A DNA stretch of 64,000 nucleotides, taken from the NCBI GenBank assembly GCA_050247075.1, contig JBFWUW010000013.1, forward strand, positions 45,796 to 109,795, read 5' to 3'. The position numbers and the translations under genes were made by a program. The stretch comes from JBFWUW01 sp050247075. Its GTDB lineage: Bacteria > Planctomycetota > Planctomycetia > Pirellulales > JBFWUW01. Positions 26,972 through 35,509 of this stretch are shown here, piece after piece. Below the pieces are notes generated by a model, which saw only the letters and a program-made list of their open reading frames with translations, was not told where the DNA came from and did not search any database. How positions within the stretch are numbered: position 1 is the first letter of the stretch; each line of letters starts with the position of its first letter.

Positions 26972-28614
26972 GGGCGGGCCTCTTGCGGAAGGTCTTGTTC
27001 GAGCGCCACGCGCAGCGGACTGGCGTGTGCCGGGGGAGCGGCCCGCGCGGTGGAACTTTGTTCGGCATAATGGCTGGCCGCTACATCGACGATGGGATCG
27101 ACCGTGGGGGCCATGCGATCCAAAAAGAACCGCGGCTGCAGTCCGATCCAGACCATCAGCAGCACCAGCGGGGCCAGGGCGAAAATCTCCCGTGGAGAAA
27201 GGTCGCGGATGGGGTGGCCGTGGGACGGTTCCTTGAGCGGGCCGAAGAATGTCCGCTGCACCAGCCACAACATGTACCAGGCCCCCAGCACCACGCCCAG
27301 TACCGCCAGCACGCTGATGGCGTGGAGTTGCCAGGCCCAGGCGGCCGGAACCGCTTCGCCAAAGCCCCGTTGAAACATGCCGGCCAGCAGCAAGAACTCA
27401 CCCGCGAACCCGTTCAGACCGGGCAGGCCAATGCTGGAAAACGTGAACAACAGCATGGCCAGCGCCAACAGGGGCGTCCGCCGGGCCAGCCCGCCCAATT
27501 GTTTGATCTCGCGGGTGTGATACCTCTCGTACAACATGCCGACGACGGCGAAGAGTCCGCCGGTTGACAGGCCGTGGTTGATGAGTTGCAGCACGCCCCC
27601 TTGCATTCCCAGCCGGTTGAGGGCGAAGAAGCCCAACATGCAAAAACCCAAGTGGCTGACGCTGCTGTAGGCGATCAGTTTTTTGATATCGGTCTGGGCC
27701 AGCGCCACCAAGGCCCCGTACAAAATGCCGGCCACCGCCAGCCAAAGGACGTACGGCAAGGCCACCGCGGAAGCGTCTGGCAGTAGTGTCAGGCTGAAGC
27801 GGACAAACCCGTAGCCGCCGATCTTGAGCAGCACGCCGGCCAACAGCACGCTGCCCGCCGTGGGGGCTTGCACATGCGCCAGCGGCAGCCAGGTATGCAG
27901 CGGAAAGAGCGGCACCTTGATGGCAAAGCCGGCAAACAGCGCTACGAAAATCCACAGTTGCACAGCCGGGCTGACGGGGTGCGAGGCGATTTGCTGCTGC
28001 AATTGCGGAATGGAAAAGGTGAGCCGGCCGCCATCGTGGTAGTAGGCCCACAAGACGATCGACAGCAGTCCCAAGAAGGTGAGCACGCTGCCGGCAAAGG
28101 TGTACAGAAAGAACTTAATGGCGGCGTGGCGGCGGTCCTCGCTGCCCCAGACGCCGATCAAGAAGAACAGAGGGATGAGCGTGAACTCGAAGAAGACGTA
28201 GAACAGAATGATGTCCCGCGCGGTGAACACGCCCAACATGCCCGTTTCCAACAACAGCAGCAAAGCGAAAAAGCCGGCTCGGTTGTCGGTGATGGCTTCC
28301 CAACTGACCAGCACGGCGGTGATGCTCAGCAAGGCCGACAGGGCGAACAGCCACAGGCTGAGCCCATCGAGCCCAAAGCTAAAACGGACATCGATGCCGG
28401 ACTCGGCCGAGCCGACCCAAGCCAGGTCGGTGACGGCAAAACCGGCCGGATCAAACGTATACGCCGCGGCCAATCGCACGGCCAGGATGAACGTGGCAAT
28501 GCTCACCCCCAGGGCAATCTTGCGGGGCAAATCGCGCCCGACGTTGGCCAGGGCGAAGATGGCCAAGGCCCCGGCAAGCGGGAGGAAGATGGTTAGAAGG
28601 AGCAGGGAGGACAT
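26968..28614 (-). CDS. nuoM: NADH-quinone oxidoreductase subunit M
   Basis: 548-residue antiporter-like proton-pumping subunit of complex I. Motifs: 'FSFGLDGLSLWLFALSALL', the TM5 Glu region 'FFEFTLIPLFFLIGVWG', 'IKFFLYTFAGSVLTFLGL', TM7 Lys 'FAIKVPLFPLHTWLPLAHVQAPTAGSVLLAGVLLKIGGYG', 'DIKKLIAYSSVSHLGFCMLG' and 'NGFAGEFLLLAGMF'. Its 3' end overlaps nuoN by 4 bp (GTGA). A 90-base gap separates it from nuoL; that gap holds a T-rich direct repeat (28616-28648, units of GATTTTTGATTTT) and no gene. Confidence 0.97.
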   Translation of the reverse strand: MSSLLLLTIFLPLAGALAIFALANVGRDLPRKIALGVSIATFILAVRLAAAYTFDPAGFAVTDLAWVGSAESGIDVRFSFGLDGLSLWLFALSALLSITAVLVSWEAITDNRAGFFALLLLLETGMLGVFTARDIILFYVFFEFTLIPLFFLIGVWGSEDRRHAAIKFFLYTFAGSVLTFLGLLSIVLWAYYHDGGRLTFSIPQLQQQIASHPVSPAVQLWIFVALFAGFAIKVPLFPLHTWLPLAHVQAPTAGSVLLAGVLLKIGGYGFVRFSLTLLPDASAVALPYVLWLAVAGILYGALVALAQTDIKKLIAYSSVSHLGFCMLGFFALNRLGMQGGVLQLINHGLSTGGLFAVVGMLYERYHTREIKQLGGLARRTPLLALAMLLFTFSSIGLPGLNGFAGEFLLLAGMFQRGFGEAVPAAWAWQLHAISVLAVLGVVLGAWYMLWLVQRTFFGPLKEPSHGHPIRDLSPREIFALAPLVLLMVWIGLQPRFFLDRMAPTVDPIVDVAASHYAEQSSTARAAPPAHASPLRVALEQDLPQEARP

Positions 28615-28704
28615 TGGATTTTCGATTTTTGATTTTTGATTTTCGATTGTCGGTGATTAGCCGCCACGCGAAAGGCGGTCGCGTTCATACCTCATACCTT
28701 CCCC

Positions 28705-30849
28705 TTAACTCCATTTCATCAACGTGCCGATCAGCACCAACAGGCCCAGCACCATCGCTAGCGCGTAGAAGGGGACGAAACCCATTTGTAGCGAACGGAA
28801 GAGGCGGCCGACAAACGGTGGAATGGCACCGCAGAAGTCGACCAGCCCGTCGATGACGTAGCGGTCGAAGGCGTAACAAATCGCCGCCAGCAGCCGCAGC
28901 GGCAGCACGATGGTGATCTGGTAAAGCTGGTCGATGAAGAACTTGCCATACGACAAGGCATAGGCGGGCTTGAACAGCCGGGCCAGCCGGCTGACTTCTT
29001 GGCGGTCGCCCAGATACAAGAAGGCCGCCAGGCCGACGCTGCCCAAGGCAATCACGGTGCTTAGCGCGGCCAGGGTAAAGTGCGACATTCCATGCGATTC
29101 GCCATGCGGGGCATGGGCCGCGGCGGGTGCCAGCGCCTGAAAAGCCAATTGGGGCGTCTGATGGATGAAGTGCGCGAAGGCTTCGGTCTTTTCCAGAACC
29201 GCGCCGACCGCCAAGGCAAAGAACGCCAGAATGCCCAGCGGCACGGTCATGGTGGCGGGCGATTCGTGCGCATGGTGACCGGCCTCTTGCGGTATTTTCT
29301 CAGGCCCGTAGAAGGTCAAAAAGAATGCGCGGAAGGTGTAGAAGGCCGTCATGCCGGCGGCGGCCAACGACGTAAAAAACATTAGCCCGTACAGCGAGGC
29401 CAGCCCGCCGTGTTGCTCGAGCGCCCGGTGATAAACGGCCGCGATGATGGCATCTTTGCTGAAAAACCCGGCAAAGGGGACAACGCCAGACAACGCCAGG
29501 CAGCCGAACAGGAAGGTCCAATGCGTGGTCGGCATTAGCTTGCGCAAGCCGCTGAAGCGGCGCATGTCGATCACGCCCCCCATGGCGTGCATGACGCTGC
29601 CGGCCCCCAGAAACAACAGCGCCTTGAAGAAGGCGTGCGTGAACAGGTGGAACATGCCGGCCGTGATGCCGGCCAGGGTGGCGGTCCCCAGGCCCAAAAA
29701 CATAAAGCCCAACTGGCTGACCGTGGAGTAAGCCAATACCCGTTTGAGGTCGGTCTGGGTGAGCGCGATTAGCCCGGCCAGCAGGGCCGTAAAGCAGCCA
29801 ATGGCCGCCACCACCAGCGACGGATTGTGCCACCACGGCGCACCTTCTGGCACGGCCAAGAGCGTGCTGACGAACAGGGGTGAGCAACGTGCGACAAGAT
29901 AGACGCCGGCCGTGACCATCGTGGCGGCGTGGATCAACGCACTGACCGGCGTAGGCCCTTCCATGGCGTCGGGCAGCCAGACATGCAGTGGAAACTGGGC
30001 ACTTTTGCCGCAGGCCCCCACGAACAGCAGCAGGCAGATAGCCAGCCCCACCCCACCCGCCACATACGCCTGCTCGCCGGACAACCGCAAGGAACCGAGC
30101 ACGCCGGCGGTGCCGTCCGTATCGTGAAAGTCGAGCGTGCCGTAGGTGATCCAGATCAGGAAAACGCCCAGGGCAAAGCCAAAGTCCCCCACGCGATTGA
30201 CCAGGAAGGCTTTCTTGCCGGCGGCGGCGGCCTCGGGCTTTTGGTACCAGAAGCCGATCAACAAATAGCTGCACGCGCCGACCGCTTCCCAAAAGACGTA
30301 CAGCAGCGCGAAGTTGCTCACCGAGACCAGCATGGTCATGGAGAACACGAACAGCGACACATACGTAAAGAACCGCCAGTAGCCGTCGTCGCCATGCATG
30401 TAGCCCACGGCATAAATGGCCACCAGCGACGAAATAAACGTGACCATGACCAGCATGATCGAAGTCAACGGATCTGCCCGCAGGGCAACTTCGATGTTGA
30501 AGGCGTAACCGCCAGCGGCCGGCGGCTGTTGGGCGATGGGGCCGGCCGGTTGATAGGCACCGCCGACGTCGGCCCAGGTCCAAAGGACGTGGACGTGCTC
30601 AAAGCCGGCCGAGGGGGGTGCGACGGAGGGGGCATCGGCCGTGGCGGCGGTGGGCAGGTTGGCGATTTTTACTTCTTGGCGGACCTCTTGCAGCAACAGC
30701 AGCGCGCAGATGAACGAGCCGATCAGGCCCGCCACGGCGGGCAGATGGCTGCGTTGCCGCAATATCCTGGGGCCCAGGATGGGCGTCAAAGCGGCGGCAG
30801 CCAGCGGCAGGGCCGGCACCAGGATCATCAAGGTTTCAAGCTTAGACAT
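28705..30849 (-). CDS. nuoL: NADH-quinone oxidoreductase subunit L
   Basis: 714 residues, the largest antiporter-like subunit of complex I with the long lateral helix near its C-terminus. Motifs: 'FWEAVGACSYLLIGFWYQKPEAAAAGKKAFLVNRVGDFGFALG', 'GACGKSAQFPLHVWLPDAMEGPTPVSALIHAATMVTAGVYL', 'LTQTDLKRVLAYSTVSQLGFMFLGLG', 'FTHAFFKALLFLGAGSVMHAMGG' and 'PFAGFFSKDAI'. Length is somewhat above the usual 610-660 because of an N-terminal loop with Pro/Ala-rich sequence (about residues 60-115). Its 5' end overlaps nuoK by 8 bp. Confidence 0.97.
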   Translation of the reverse strand: MSKLETLMILVPALPLAAAALTPILGPRILRQRSHLPAVAGLIGSFICALLLLQEVRQEVKIANLPTAATADAPSVAPPSAGFEHVHVLWTWADVGGAYQPAGPIAQQPPAAGGYAFNIEVALRADPLTSIMLVMVTFISSLVAIYAVGYMHGDDGYWRFFTYVSLFVFSMTMLVSVSNFALLYVFWEAVGACSYLLIGFWYQKPEAAAAGKKAFLVNRVGDFGFALGVFLIWITYGTLDFHDTDGTAGVLGSLRLSGEQAYVAGGVGLAICLLLFVGACGKSAQFPLHVWLPDAMEGPTPVSALIHAATMVTAGVYLVARCSPLFVSTLLAVPEGAPWWHNPSLVVAAIGCFTALLAGLIALTQTDLKRVLAYSTVSQLGFMFLGLGTATLAGITAGMFHLFTHAFFKALLFLGAGSVMHAMGGVIDMRRFSGLRKLMPTTHWTFLFGCLALSGVVPFAGFFSKDAIIAAVYHRALEQHGGLASLYGLMFFTSLAAAGMTAFYTFRAFFLTFYGPEKIPQEAGHHAHESPATMTVPLGILAFFALAVGAVLEKTEAFAHFIHQTPQLAFQALAPAAAHAPHGESHGMSHFTLAALSTVIALGSVGLAAFLYLGDRQEVSRLARLFKPAYALSYGKFFIDQLYQITIVLPLRLLAAICYAFDRYVIDGLVDFCGAIPPFVGRLFRSLQMGFVPFYALAMVLGLLVLIGTLMKWS

Positions 30850-31282
30850 GGTTGCGGTACAAGGCCTCCTGACGGCTGCCGGCCGGCTCGACCCCGGAGG
30901 GTGTCAACTGCGGCCACTGGCGCTTGTCGCCGGGCTGCTCGGGAATTTGTTCGTCCACAAAGGGCTGCTGGTCCTCTTCGCGGATATTTTGCCAGGCCGC
31001 GATATCGAGCGTGCCCGACCGCTGAAACAGCATCAACACCAGGGCCAAAGCAATGGCCGCCTCGCAAGCTGCCACCGTGAGGATGGCGATAACCAGGACC
31101 TGCCCGCCCAAATTGTTGTGGAAGCGGCCCCAGGCGACGAGGCTGACGGAGACCCCTTGCAGCATCATCTCGGCGCAGAGGAACATCACGATCATGTTCC
31201 GCCGGCTGAGGAAGCCGATCAGGCCGATGGAAAACAATAGCGCTCCGACCGTCAGATAACAATGAAGTTGCGATTCAGGCAT
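30842..31282 (-). CDS. nuoK: NADH-quinone oxidoreductase subunit K with C-terminal extension
   Basis: 146 residues from ATG 31282 (MPESQLHCYLTVGALLFSIGLIGFLSRRN). The family core has three membrane helices and the conserved Glu residues: 'MIVMFLCAEMMLQGVSVSLVAW' and 'VAACEAAIALALVLMLFQRSGTLDI'. Typical NuoK is about 100 residues; here a hydrophilic tail of about 45 residues (QNIREEDQQPF... GSRQEALYRNHV) follows. The gene overlaps nuoJ by 8 bp and nuoL by 8 bp, which argues that the extension is really translated. An upstream ATG at 31312 would lie in nuoJ and is not needed. Confidence 0.93.
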   Translation of the reverse strand: MPESQLHCYLTVGALLFSIGLIGFLSRRNMIVMFLCAEMMLQGVSVSLVAWGRFHNNLGGQVLVIAILTVAACEAAIALALVLMLFQRSGTLDIAAWQNIREEDQQPFVDEQIPEQPGDKRQWPQLTPSGVEPAGSRQEALYRNHV

Positions 31283-32009
31283 GATCTTTCCTCCCCGCCG
31301 TTGGCCGGCCAATTCCCACGATGGCCACCGCGCCCACGAGTGCCACCAACAACAGCGTGCCGGCGACTTCCACCGTCACCAGGTGCTTGCTGAAGAGTTC
31401 CACACCCAATCGCTCGACCTGGTTGCCGGCTGGTATTAGCGAGACGGCGGAAGGTTCGGCCGTTGCTACAACCGGTGCCGCAGCTGGCTGGCTTTGCCAG
31501 ATCGTGACGGTCAGCGCGCCGACCAGTACCGCTCCGGCGGCGGCTGAAAAGAAGGCCTCCCAACTCAAGCGGTCGTAGTATGCCGCGCCGGCCGGGTTGG
31601 CCAACATCAGCACGAACAGAAATGTCACCAGGATCGCGCCGGCATAGACCACGATGGTGGCCACACCCAGGAACTGCGCGCCTTGGGCCAGAAACAGGCC
31701 CGACGTGCCAAGCAGGCTAAGCGCGAACCAGATGGCCGAATAGACCGGGTTGCGGAACGTGACCGTGGCCGCGGCCGCCGCCACCGTGACACCGGCCAAT
31801 ACGTAAAACAGGCCTTGCTCCAACAGGCCTTCCGCCGTGGCCCACGAGGCGGCAAACTGGGGCAGCGATGCGCCGATCAACCCCAGCGCAGCCACCCCCA
31901 GCAGCGCGCCCAGCTTGCGCCCACCACGGTTGCCGCGAGGCAGCATCAGCCACATCGCCACGCCAAAGGTGGCGCAGCCGGCCAGCAGCAGTTGCAGTTC
32001 GGGCTTCAC
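31275..32009 (-). CDS. nuoJ: NADH-quinone oxidoreductase subunit J
   Basis: 244-residue membrane subunit of complex I. The core feature 'TFRNPVYSAIWFALSLLGTSGLFLAQGAQFLGVATIVVYAGAILVTFLFVLMLANP' (about residues 85-140, split here by its key parts) is the NuoJ/ND6 signature with the pi-bulge helix. The N-terminal two helices ('LLLAGCATFGVAMWLML' and 'ALLGVAALGLIGASLPQ') extend it relative to E. coli (184 residues). Start ATG overlaps the nuoI stop by 4 bp. Confidence 0.93.
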   Translation of the reverse strand: MKPELQLLLAGCATFGVAMWLMLPRGNRGGRKLGALLGVAALGLIGASLPQFAASWATAEGLLEQGLFYVLAGVTVAAAAATVTFRNPVYSAIWFALSLLGTSGLFLAQGAQFLGVATIVVYAGAILVTFLFVLMLANPAGAAYYDRLSWEAFFSAAAGAVLVGALTVTIWQSQPAAAPVVATAEPSAVSLIPAGNQVERLGVELFSKHLVTVEVAGTLLLVALVGAVAIVGIGRPTAGRKDHA

Positions 32010-32539
32010 AGCGTCCCTCCCACCGCGGCCGACTTCATTGGTTCGGCATCCTTGGTCTGGTCGTACACGCTAAGCAGTTTTTCCTTGTCGAAGATCATCT
32101 CCTCGCGGCTGCGGCCCGTCAGGTCGAACAGGCTGGTCAGCTCGATGGCATCGACCGGACAGGCCTCTTCGCACATGCCGCAGAAGATGCAGCGCAGCTC
32201 GTCGATGACAAAGCTTTGCGGGTATTTCTCGCGGTCGGGCCAGGGGCTTTCGTCGGCGATGATGTCGATGCAATGCGCGGGGCAGGCGGTGGAACAGAGA
32301 AAACAGGCCACGCACTTGACGCGACCCTGTTCGTCCTTATTGAGCCGATGAACTCCCCGGTAAATCAACGGGTTGCCGATCTTGGGGCGTTCTTCCGGAA
32401 AACTGACCGTTACCTTGGGCCCCGTCAGGTGCTTGAAGGTCGTCGTCAGCCCCTGGATGAACAGCGGCAAAAACATCTTGCCGCCGAGTCCCAGCTCGGG
32501 CTCTTTCACCCAGGAGATTTTTGGATCGTCGGCTTTCAT
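32006..32539 (-). CDS. nuoI: NADH-quinone oxidoreductase subunit I (2x[4Fe-4S])
   Basis: 177-residue ferredoxin-like peripheral subunit that carries clusters N6a and N6b. Two motifs are visible: CVACFLCSTACPAHCIDI (about residues 76-93) and CIFCGMCEEACPVDAIEL (about 120-137), each C-x2-C-x2-C-x3-C-P. The preceding helix 'FLPLFIQGLTTTFKHL' and 'RPKIGNPLIYRGVHRLNKDEQGRVK' fit the family. An 84-base gap to nuoH holds two mini-hairpin repeats. The 3' end overlaps nuoJ. Confidence 0.97.
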   Translation of the reverse strand: MKADDPKISWVKEPELGLGGKMFLPLFIQGLTTTFKHLTGPKVTVSFPEERPKIGNPLIYRGVHRLNKDEQGRVKCVACFLCSTACPAHCIDIIADESPWPDREKYPQSFVIDELRCIFCGMCEEACPVDAIELTSLFDLTGRSREEMIFDKEKLLSVYDQTKDAEPMKSAAVGGTL

Positions 32540-32580
32540 CGGGCGGGTTTGTGTAAGGGGAGCGTTTTTTGAGGTCTACC

Positions 32581-32627
32581 GGCGTTGGCAACGCCTCCTA
32601 AAAATTGCCGTCAAAGACGGCTCTTAC
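32581..32627. repeat. Two tandem mini-hairpins, the second supplying the nuoH stop
   Basis: First: GGCGTT, GGC, AACGCC with TCCTA tail (32581-32600). Second: GCCGTC, AAA, GACGGC with TCTTAC tail (32607-32627). The nuoH stop codon (complement of TTA at 32624-32626) lies in the tail of the second. Confidence 0.7.
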
Positions 32628-33874
32628 AAGTTGGTTGAGGTTTCGATTTCTAGCGAGGACTTCTGGCTGGGCCGGGGGCGGTTCTCGGTGTGCAGCGGAG
32701 CCAGCGTGCCGGCACCCATCCAGGCCGCGAAGGCCACGCTCCAGGCCACCACCACGGCCAGCAGCGTCGCGCCAAAGCCAAGCATGTTTTCCAACGGCCG
32801 CTGGAACTCCACCAGCGTGGCCACCGTCACCAGGTTCACCAGACCCAGCGGCAGCATGACCTTCCAAGCCAGATTCATCAACTGGTCAAACCGAAAACGG
32901 GGCCAACTCCAACGGACCAGCATGAAGAACAAAATCACGCCCATGATCTTGACGGTGAAGACCACGATCCGCAGCACGGCCACCACCCAGGTGATCGACT
33001 CGGCGCCGTCGGCCAGGCCCGCGCTGCCGGTGATGAACCAGAAGTGCCAGCCCCCCAAGAACAAGATCACGATCAAGAAGGCGGCCGTCACCATGTGCAA
33101 GAACTCGGCGATCAGGTACATCAACAGCCGCAAGCCGGAATACTCGGTATGGTAGCCGCCGATCAGTTCTTGCTCGCATTCGGGCAGGTCGAACGGCACG
33201 CGGGCAGCCTCGGCAAAGGCGGCCGTGACCAGCACCACGAAACCGAGCGGCTGCGAGAACAAGTTCCACACGCCGCTCTCGGCCTGGGCATTGATAATGC
33301 GGTCTAACCGCAGCGAACCGCTGGCCAGCACCACGCCCAAAATGCCCAGCCCCAGCGGGATTTCGTAGGAGATTAACTGCGCACTGCTGCGTAGTCCGCC
33401 CAAGAAACTGTACTTGTTGTTGCTGGCCCAGCCTCCCAAAATCACGCCGTACACGGCAATGCTAGAGAGGGCAAAAATATAAATCATGCCGACGTCGATA
33501 TTGGGGGCTACCACCAGGTTGATCGGCTGGTCCCAGCCAAACCCGACCGGCGGAATGATGCTGCCGAACGGAATTACCGCGAAGATGGCCAGCGCAGCCG
33601 TGAGGATGGAAATGGGGGCCAGGGTGTAGAGGGCCTTATCGACATGGCCCGGCGTGTATTCTTCCTTGAAGATCATCTTCAAGCCGTCGGCCAGCGGCTG
33701 CCCCAAGCCAAACATTTTAATCTTGGTCAGCGGAATGCCGACCCGGTTGGGGCCGCGGCGATCTTGCACCCAGGCGGCCATCCAGCGCTCCAACAGCACC
33801 AAATAGGCCGCGGCGGTCATCAAGGAAAAGATGACCAGGGCGATCTTGGCAATGGCTTCGATGGTGTCGTGCAT
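32624..33874 (-). CDS. nuoH: NADH-quinone oxidoreductase subunit H
   Basis: 416-residue membrane subunit that contacts the quinone site. Signature blocks: 'ERWMAAWVQDRRGPNRVG' (about residues 29-46), 'QPLADGLKMIFKEE', 'SFLGGLRSSAQLISYEIPLGL', 'AEAARVPFDLPECEQELIGGYHTEYSGLRLLMYLIAEFLHM' and 'VRWSWPRFRFDQLMNLAWKVMLPLGL'. About 8-9 membrane helices. The last 45 residues are an extra helix and a short tail ending in a repeat-derived stop. It begins 12 bp after nuoG. Confidence 0.97.
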   Translation of the reverse strand: MHDTIEAIAKIALVIFSLMTAAAYLVLLERWMAAWVQDRRGPNRVGIPLTKIKMFGLGQPLADGLKMIFKEEYTPGHVDKALYTLAPISILTAALAIFAVIPFGSIIPPVGFGWDQPINLVVAPNIDVGMIYIFALSSIAVYGVILGGWASNNKYSFLGGLRSSAQLISYEIPLGLGILGVVLASGSLRLDRIINAQAESGVWNLFSQPLGFVVLVTAAFAEAARVPFDLPECEQELIGGYHTEYSGLRLLMYLIAEFLHMVTAAFLIVILFLGGWHFWFITGSAGLADGAESITWVVAVLRIVVFTVKIMGVILFFMLVRWSWPRFRFDQLMNLAWKVMLPLGLVNLVTVATLVEFQRPLENMLGFGATLLAVVVAWSVAFAAWMGAGTLAPLHTENRPRPSQKSSLEIETSTNL

Positions 33875-33886
33875 GGGGATTGATGG

Positions 33887-35500
33887 TCAGGTTGCCGCCA
33901 GTTGTTGAATTTTTAAAGGCACGCCCGTCTCGGGAACGGCATCCGCGGCTGCCGCAAAGAACGGCAAGGCTGCCGCGATTTCGGTCAGCACCGCCCGGCC
34001 GTTGTACAAGCCGGGCCGGCCGAGAAGCTCCCAGTACAAACTTCCCTCGGTGCGGGCACCCGCCGGCGGGCGGACGGCCCACTTCACGCTTTGCAGATGG
34101 TCCGCGAAGTTGACATAGGACCCTTCGCGCTCGGCGAAGGAGGCACCCGGCAGCCGCCAGTGGGCCAACTCCATCAGGGGCGAGGCAAACATGTCTTGCA
34201 CTACCAGCGACTGCAAGCCGCCCAGCCGGGCTGCCGTGGCGGTGTCGTGCCAATCGTGTTTGTAGCCGCCGCTGATCCAGGCAACGGAAATTTCGCCCGA
34301 CTCCGCCTGCGACAAGAATTGCTCCCACGAGATGACTTCGCCCGCGACATGCTTGAGGATTTCCTCGACACCGCGGCGATTGGGGCATTTCTCGGCATGG
34401 ATGGTAAAGCCGTTCTTGAACCGCTCGTCCTCTTCCACGATGGGTACCGCCCCCAGCGCCAGCACGGCTTGCGGGTCGATCCGCCGCGCTAAGCTGGCCA
34501 ACAGCCAGGCTTCCTCCACCGTCAGATGTGGCGAAAGGACCACGCCCAGCCGGCCCGGCTTGCCCAGTTCGGCCGGCAATTGCCGCACGATTTGGGGCCA
34601 ATCGACCGGCTGCAACTTGCCTTCGAACTGGCGGATAGGCTCGACCAGCCGGTTGGCGCTGTGGACATGGTGGTAGCCGTAGCGGCCCTCGTCGCACATC
34701 CACCAGCCGTTGACTTGGGCGTTCTCGCGCGGCTTGAGGCGAAACACGGTGTCGTTGTTGGTCTCGACATGAATGGAGCAGCCTGTCGAGCAGCCGGTGC
34801 AGACGCCCTGGTGCTGCTTCATGAACCAGACCCGCTGCTGGTATAAAAAGTCTTTATCGCCCAGTGCGCCGACGGGGCACAGATCGACCACGTTGCCCGA
34901 CAGCTTGTTGTGCAGCGGAAAACCGGCCAGCACGTCGATCTCCTCATGGCTGCCGCGGTTGGCGACCATGAGCTCGGACGTGCCGGAAATCTCCCGCGTG
35001 AACCGCACGCAGCGGGTACACATCACGCAGCGATCGACAAACAGCGTGACGGTGTCGCCCAGTTCGCGGCGGCGGCTGGTGAAGGGGCGGATATCGGCGC
35101 GGCGCTCGGCTTGTCCGTGGGCGAAGTGGTAGTCTTGCAGCGAGCATTCGCCCGCCTTGTCGCAGATGGGGCAGTCGATGGGATGGTCGATCAGCAGGGC
35201 CTCTTCCACCTGCGCCCGGCTTTGTTCGATCTTGGGCCCGCTAGTGACGAAAACCGTGCCATCCTTGGCGGGCGTCTGACAGGCCGGGACCAGCTTGGGC
35301 ATCATGCTGATCTGGCCGGTCTCCTTATTCTTGGTGCCAGTCTCGACCAGGCACATGCGGCAACTGGCCACAACGGTCAGCCCGGCATGCCAGCAATAAT
35401 GCGGAATCTCGACACCGGCCCGCCGCGCGGCCTGAATGCCATTCAGCCGCTCGGCATCGCCGATTTCGATTTCCTTGCCGTCGACAATTACGATTCCCAT
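33887..35500 (-). CDS. nuoG: NADH-quinone oxidoreductase subunit G, short form
   Basis: 537 residues against about 690-910 in most bacteria. The N-terminal ferredoxin domain is complete: [2Fe-2S] ligands in 'HYCWHAGLTVVASCRMCLVE' and later 'CQTP', the N5-type His/Cys block (about residues 95-115, 'CPICDKAGECSLQDYH'), and the N4 ligands in 'CVMCTRCVRFTREISGTSEL'. The next block 'CTGCSTGCSIHVETNND...WWMCDEGRYGYHHVHS' is the start of the molybdopterin-like domain with a possible further cluster. The C-terminal molybdopterin-like domain is abbreviated. It starts 9 bp after the nucleotidyltransferase gene. Confidence 0.93.
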   Translation of the reverse strand: MGIVIVDGKEIEIGDAERLNGIQAARRAGVEIPHYCWHAGLTVVASCRMCLVETGTKNKETGQISMMPKLVPACQTPAKDGTVFVTSGPKIEQSRAQVEEALLIDHPIDCPICDKAGECSLQDYHFAHGQAERRADIRPFTSRRRELGDTVTLFVDRCVMCTRCVRFTREISGTSELMVANRGSHEEIDVLAGFPLHNKLSGNVVDLCPVGALGDKDFLYQQRVWFMKQHQGVCTGCSTGCSIHVETNNDTVFRLKPRENAQVNGWWMCDEGRYGYHHVHSANRLVEPIRQFEGKLQPVDWPQIVRQLPAELGKPGRLGVVLSPHLTVEEAWLLASLARRIDPQAVLALGAVPIVEEDERFKNGFTIHAEKCPNRRGVEEILKHVAGEVISWEQFLSQAESGEISVAWISGGYKHDWHDTATAARLGGLQSLVVQDMFASPLMELAHWRLPGASFAEREGSYVNFADHLQSVKWAVRPPAGARTEGSLYWELLGRPGLYNGRAVLTEIAAALPFFAAAADAVPETGVPLKIQQLAAT

Positions 35501-35509
35501 GTCGGTCTT

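Noticed and set aside
28616..28648. T-rich direct repeat between nuoM and nuoL considered as a promoter or terminator
   Set aside because: It lacks a stem and any -10/-35 pair; it looks like a simple-sequence repeat and is mentioned only with nuoM.
29300..30583. Minus-strand frame of 427 codons inside nuoL
   Set aside because: It is a shifted frame of nuoL with Arg-rich translation and no recognisable domain; nuoL itself is unmistakable.
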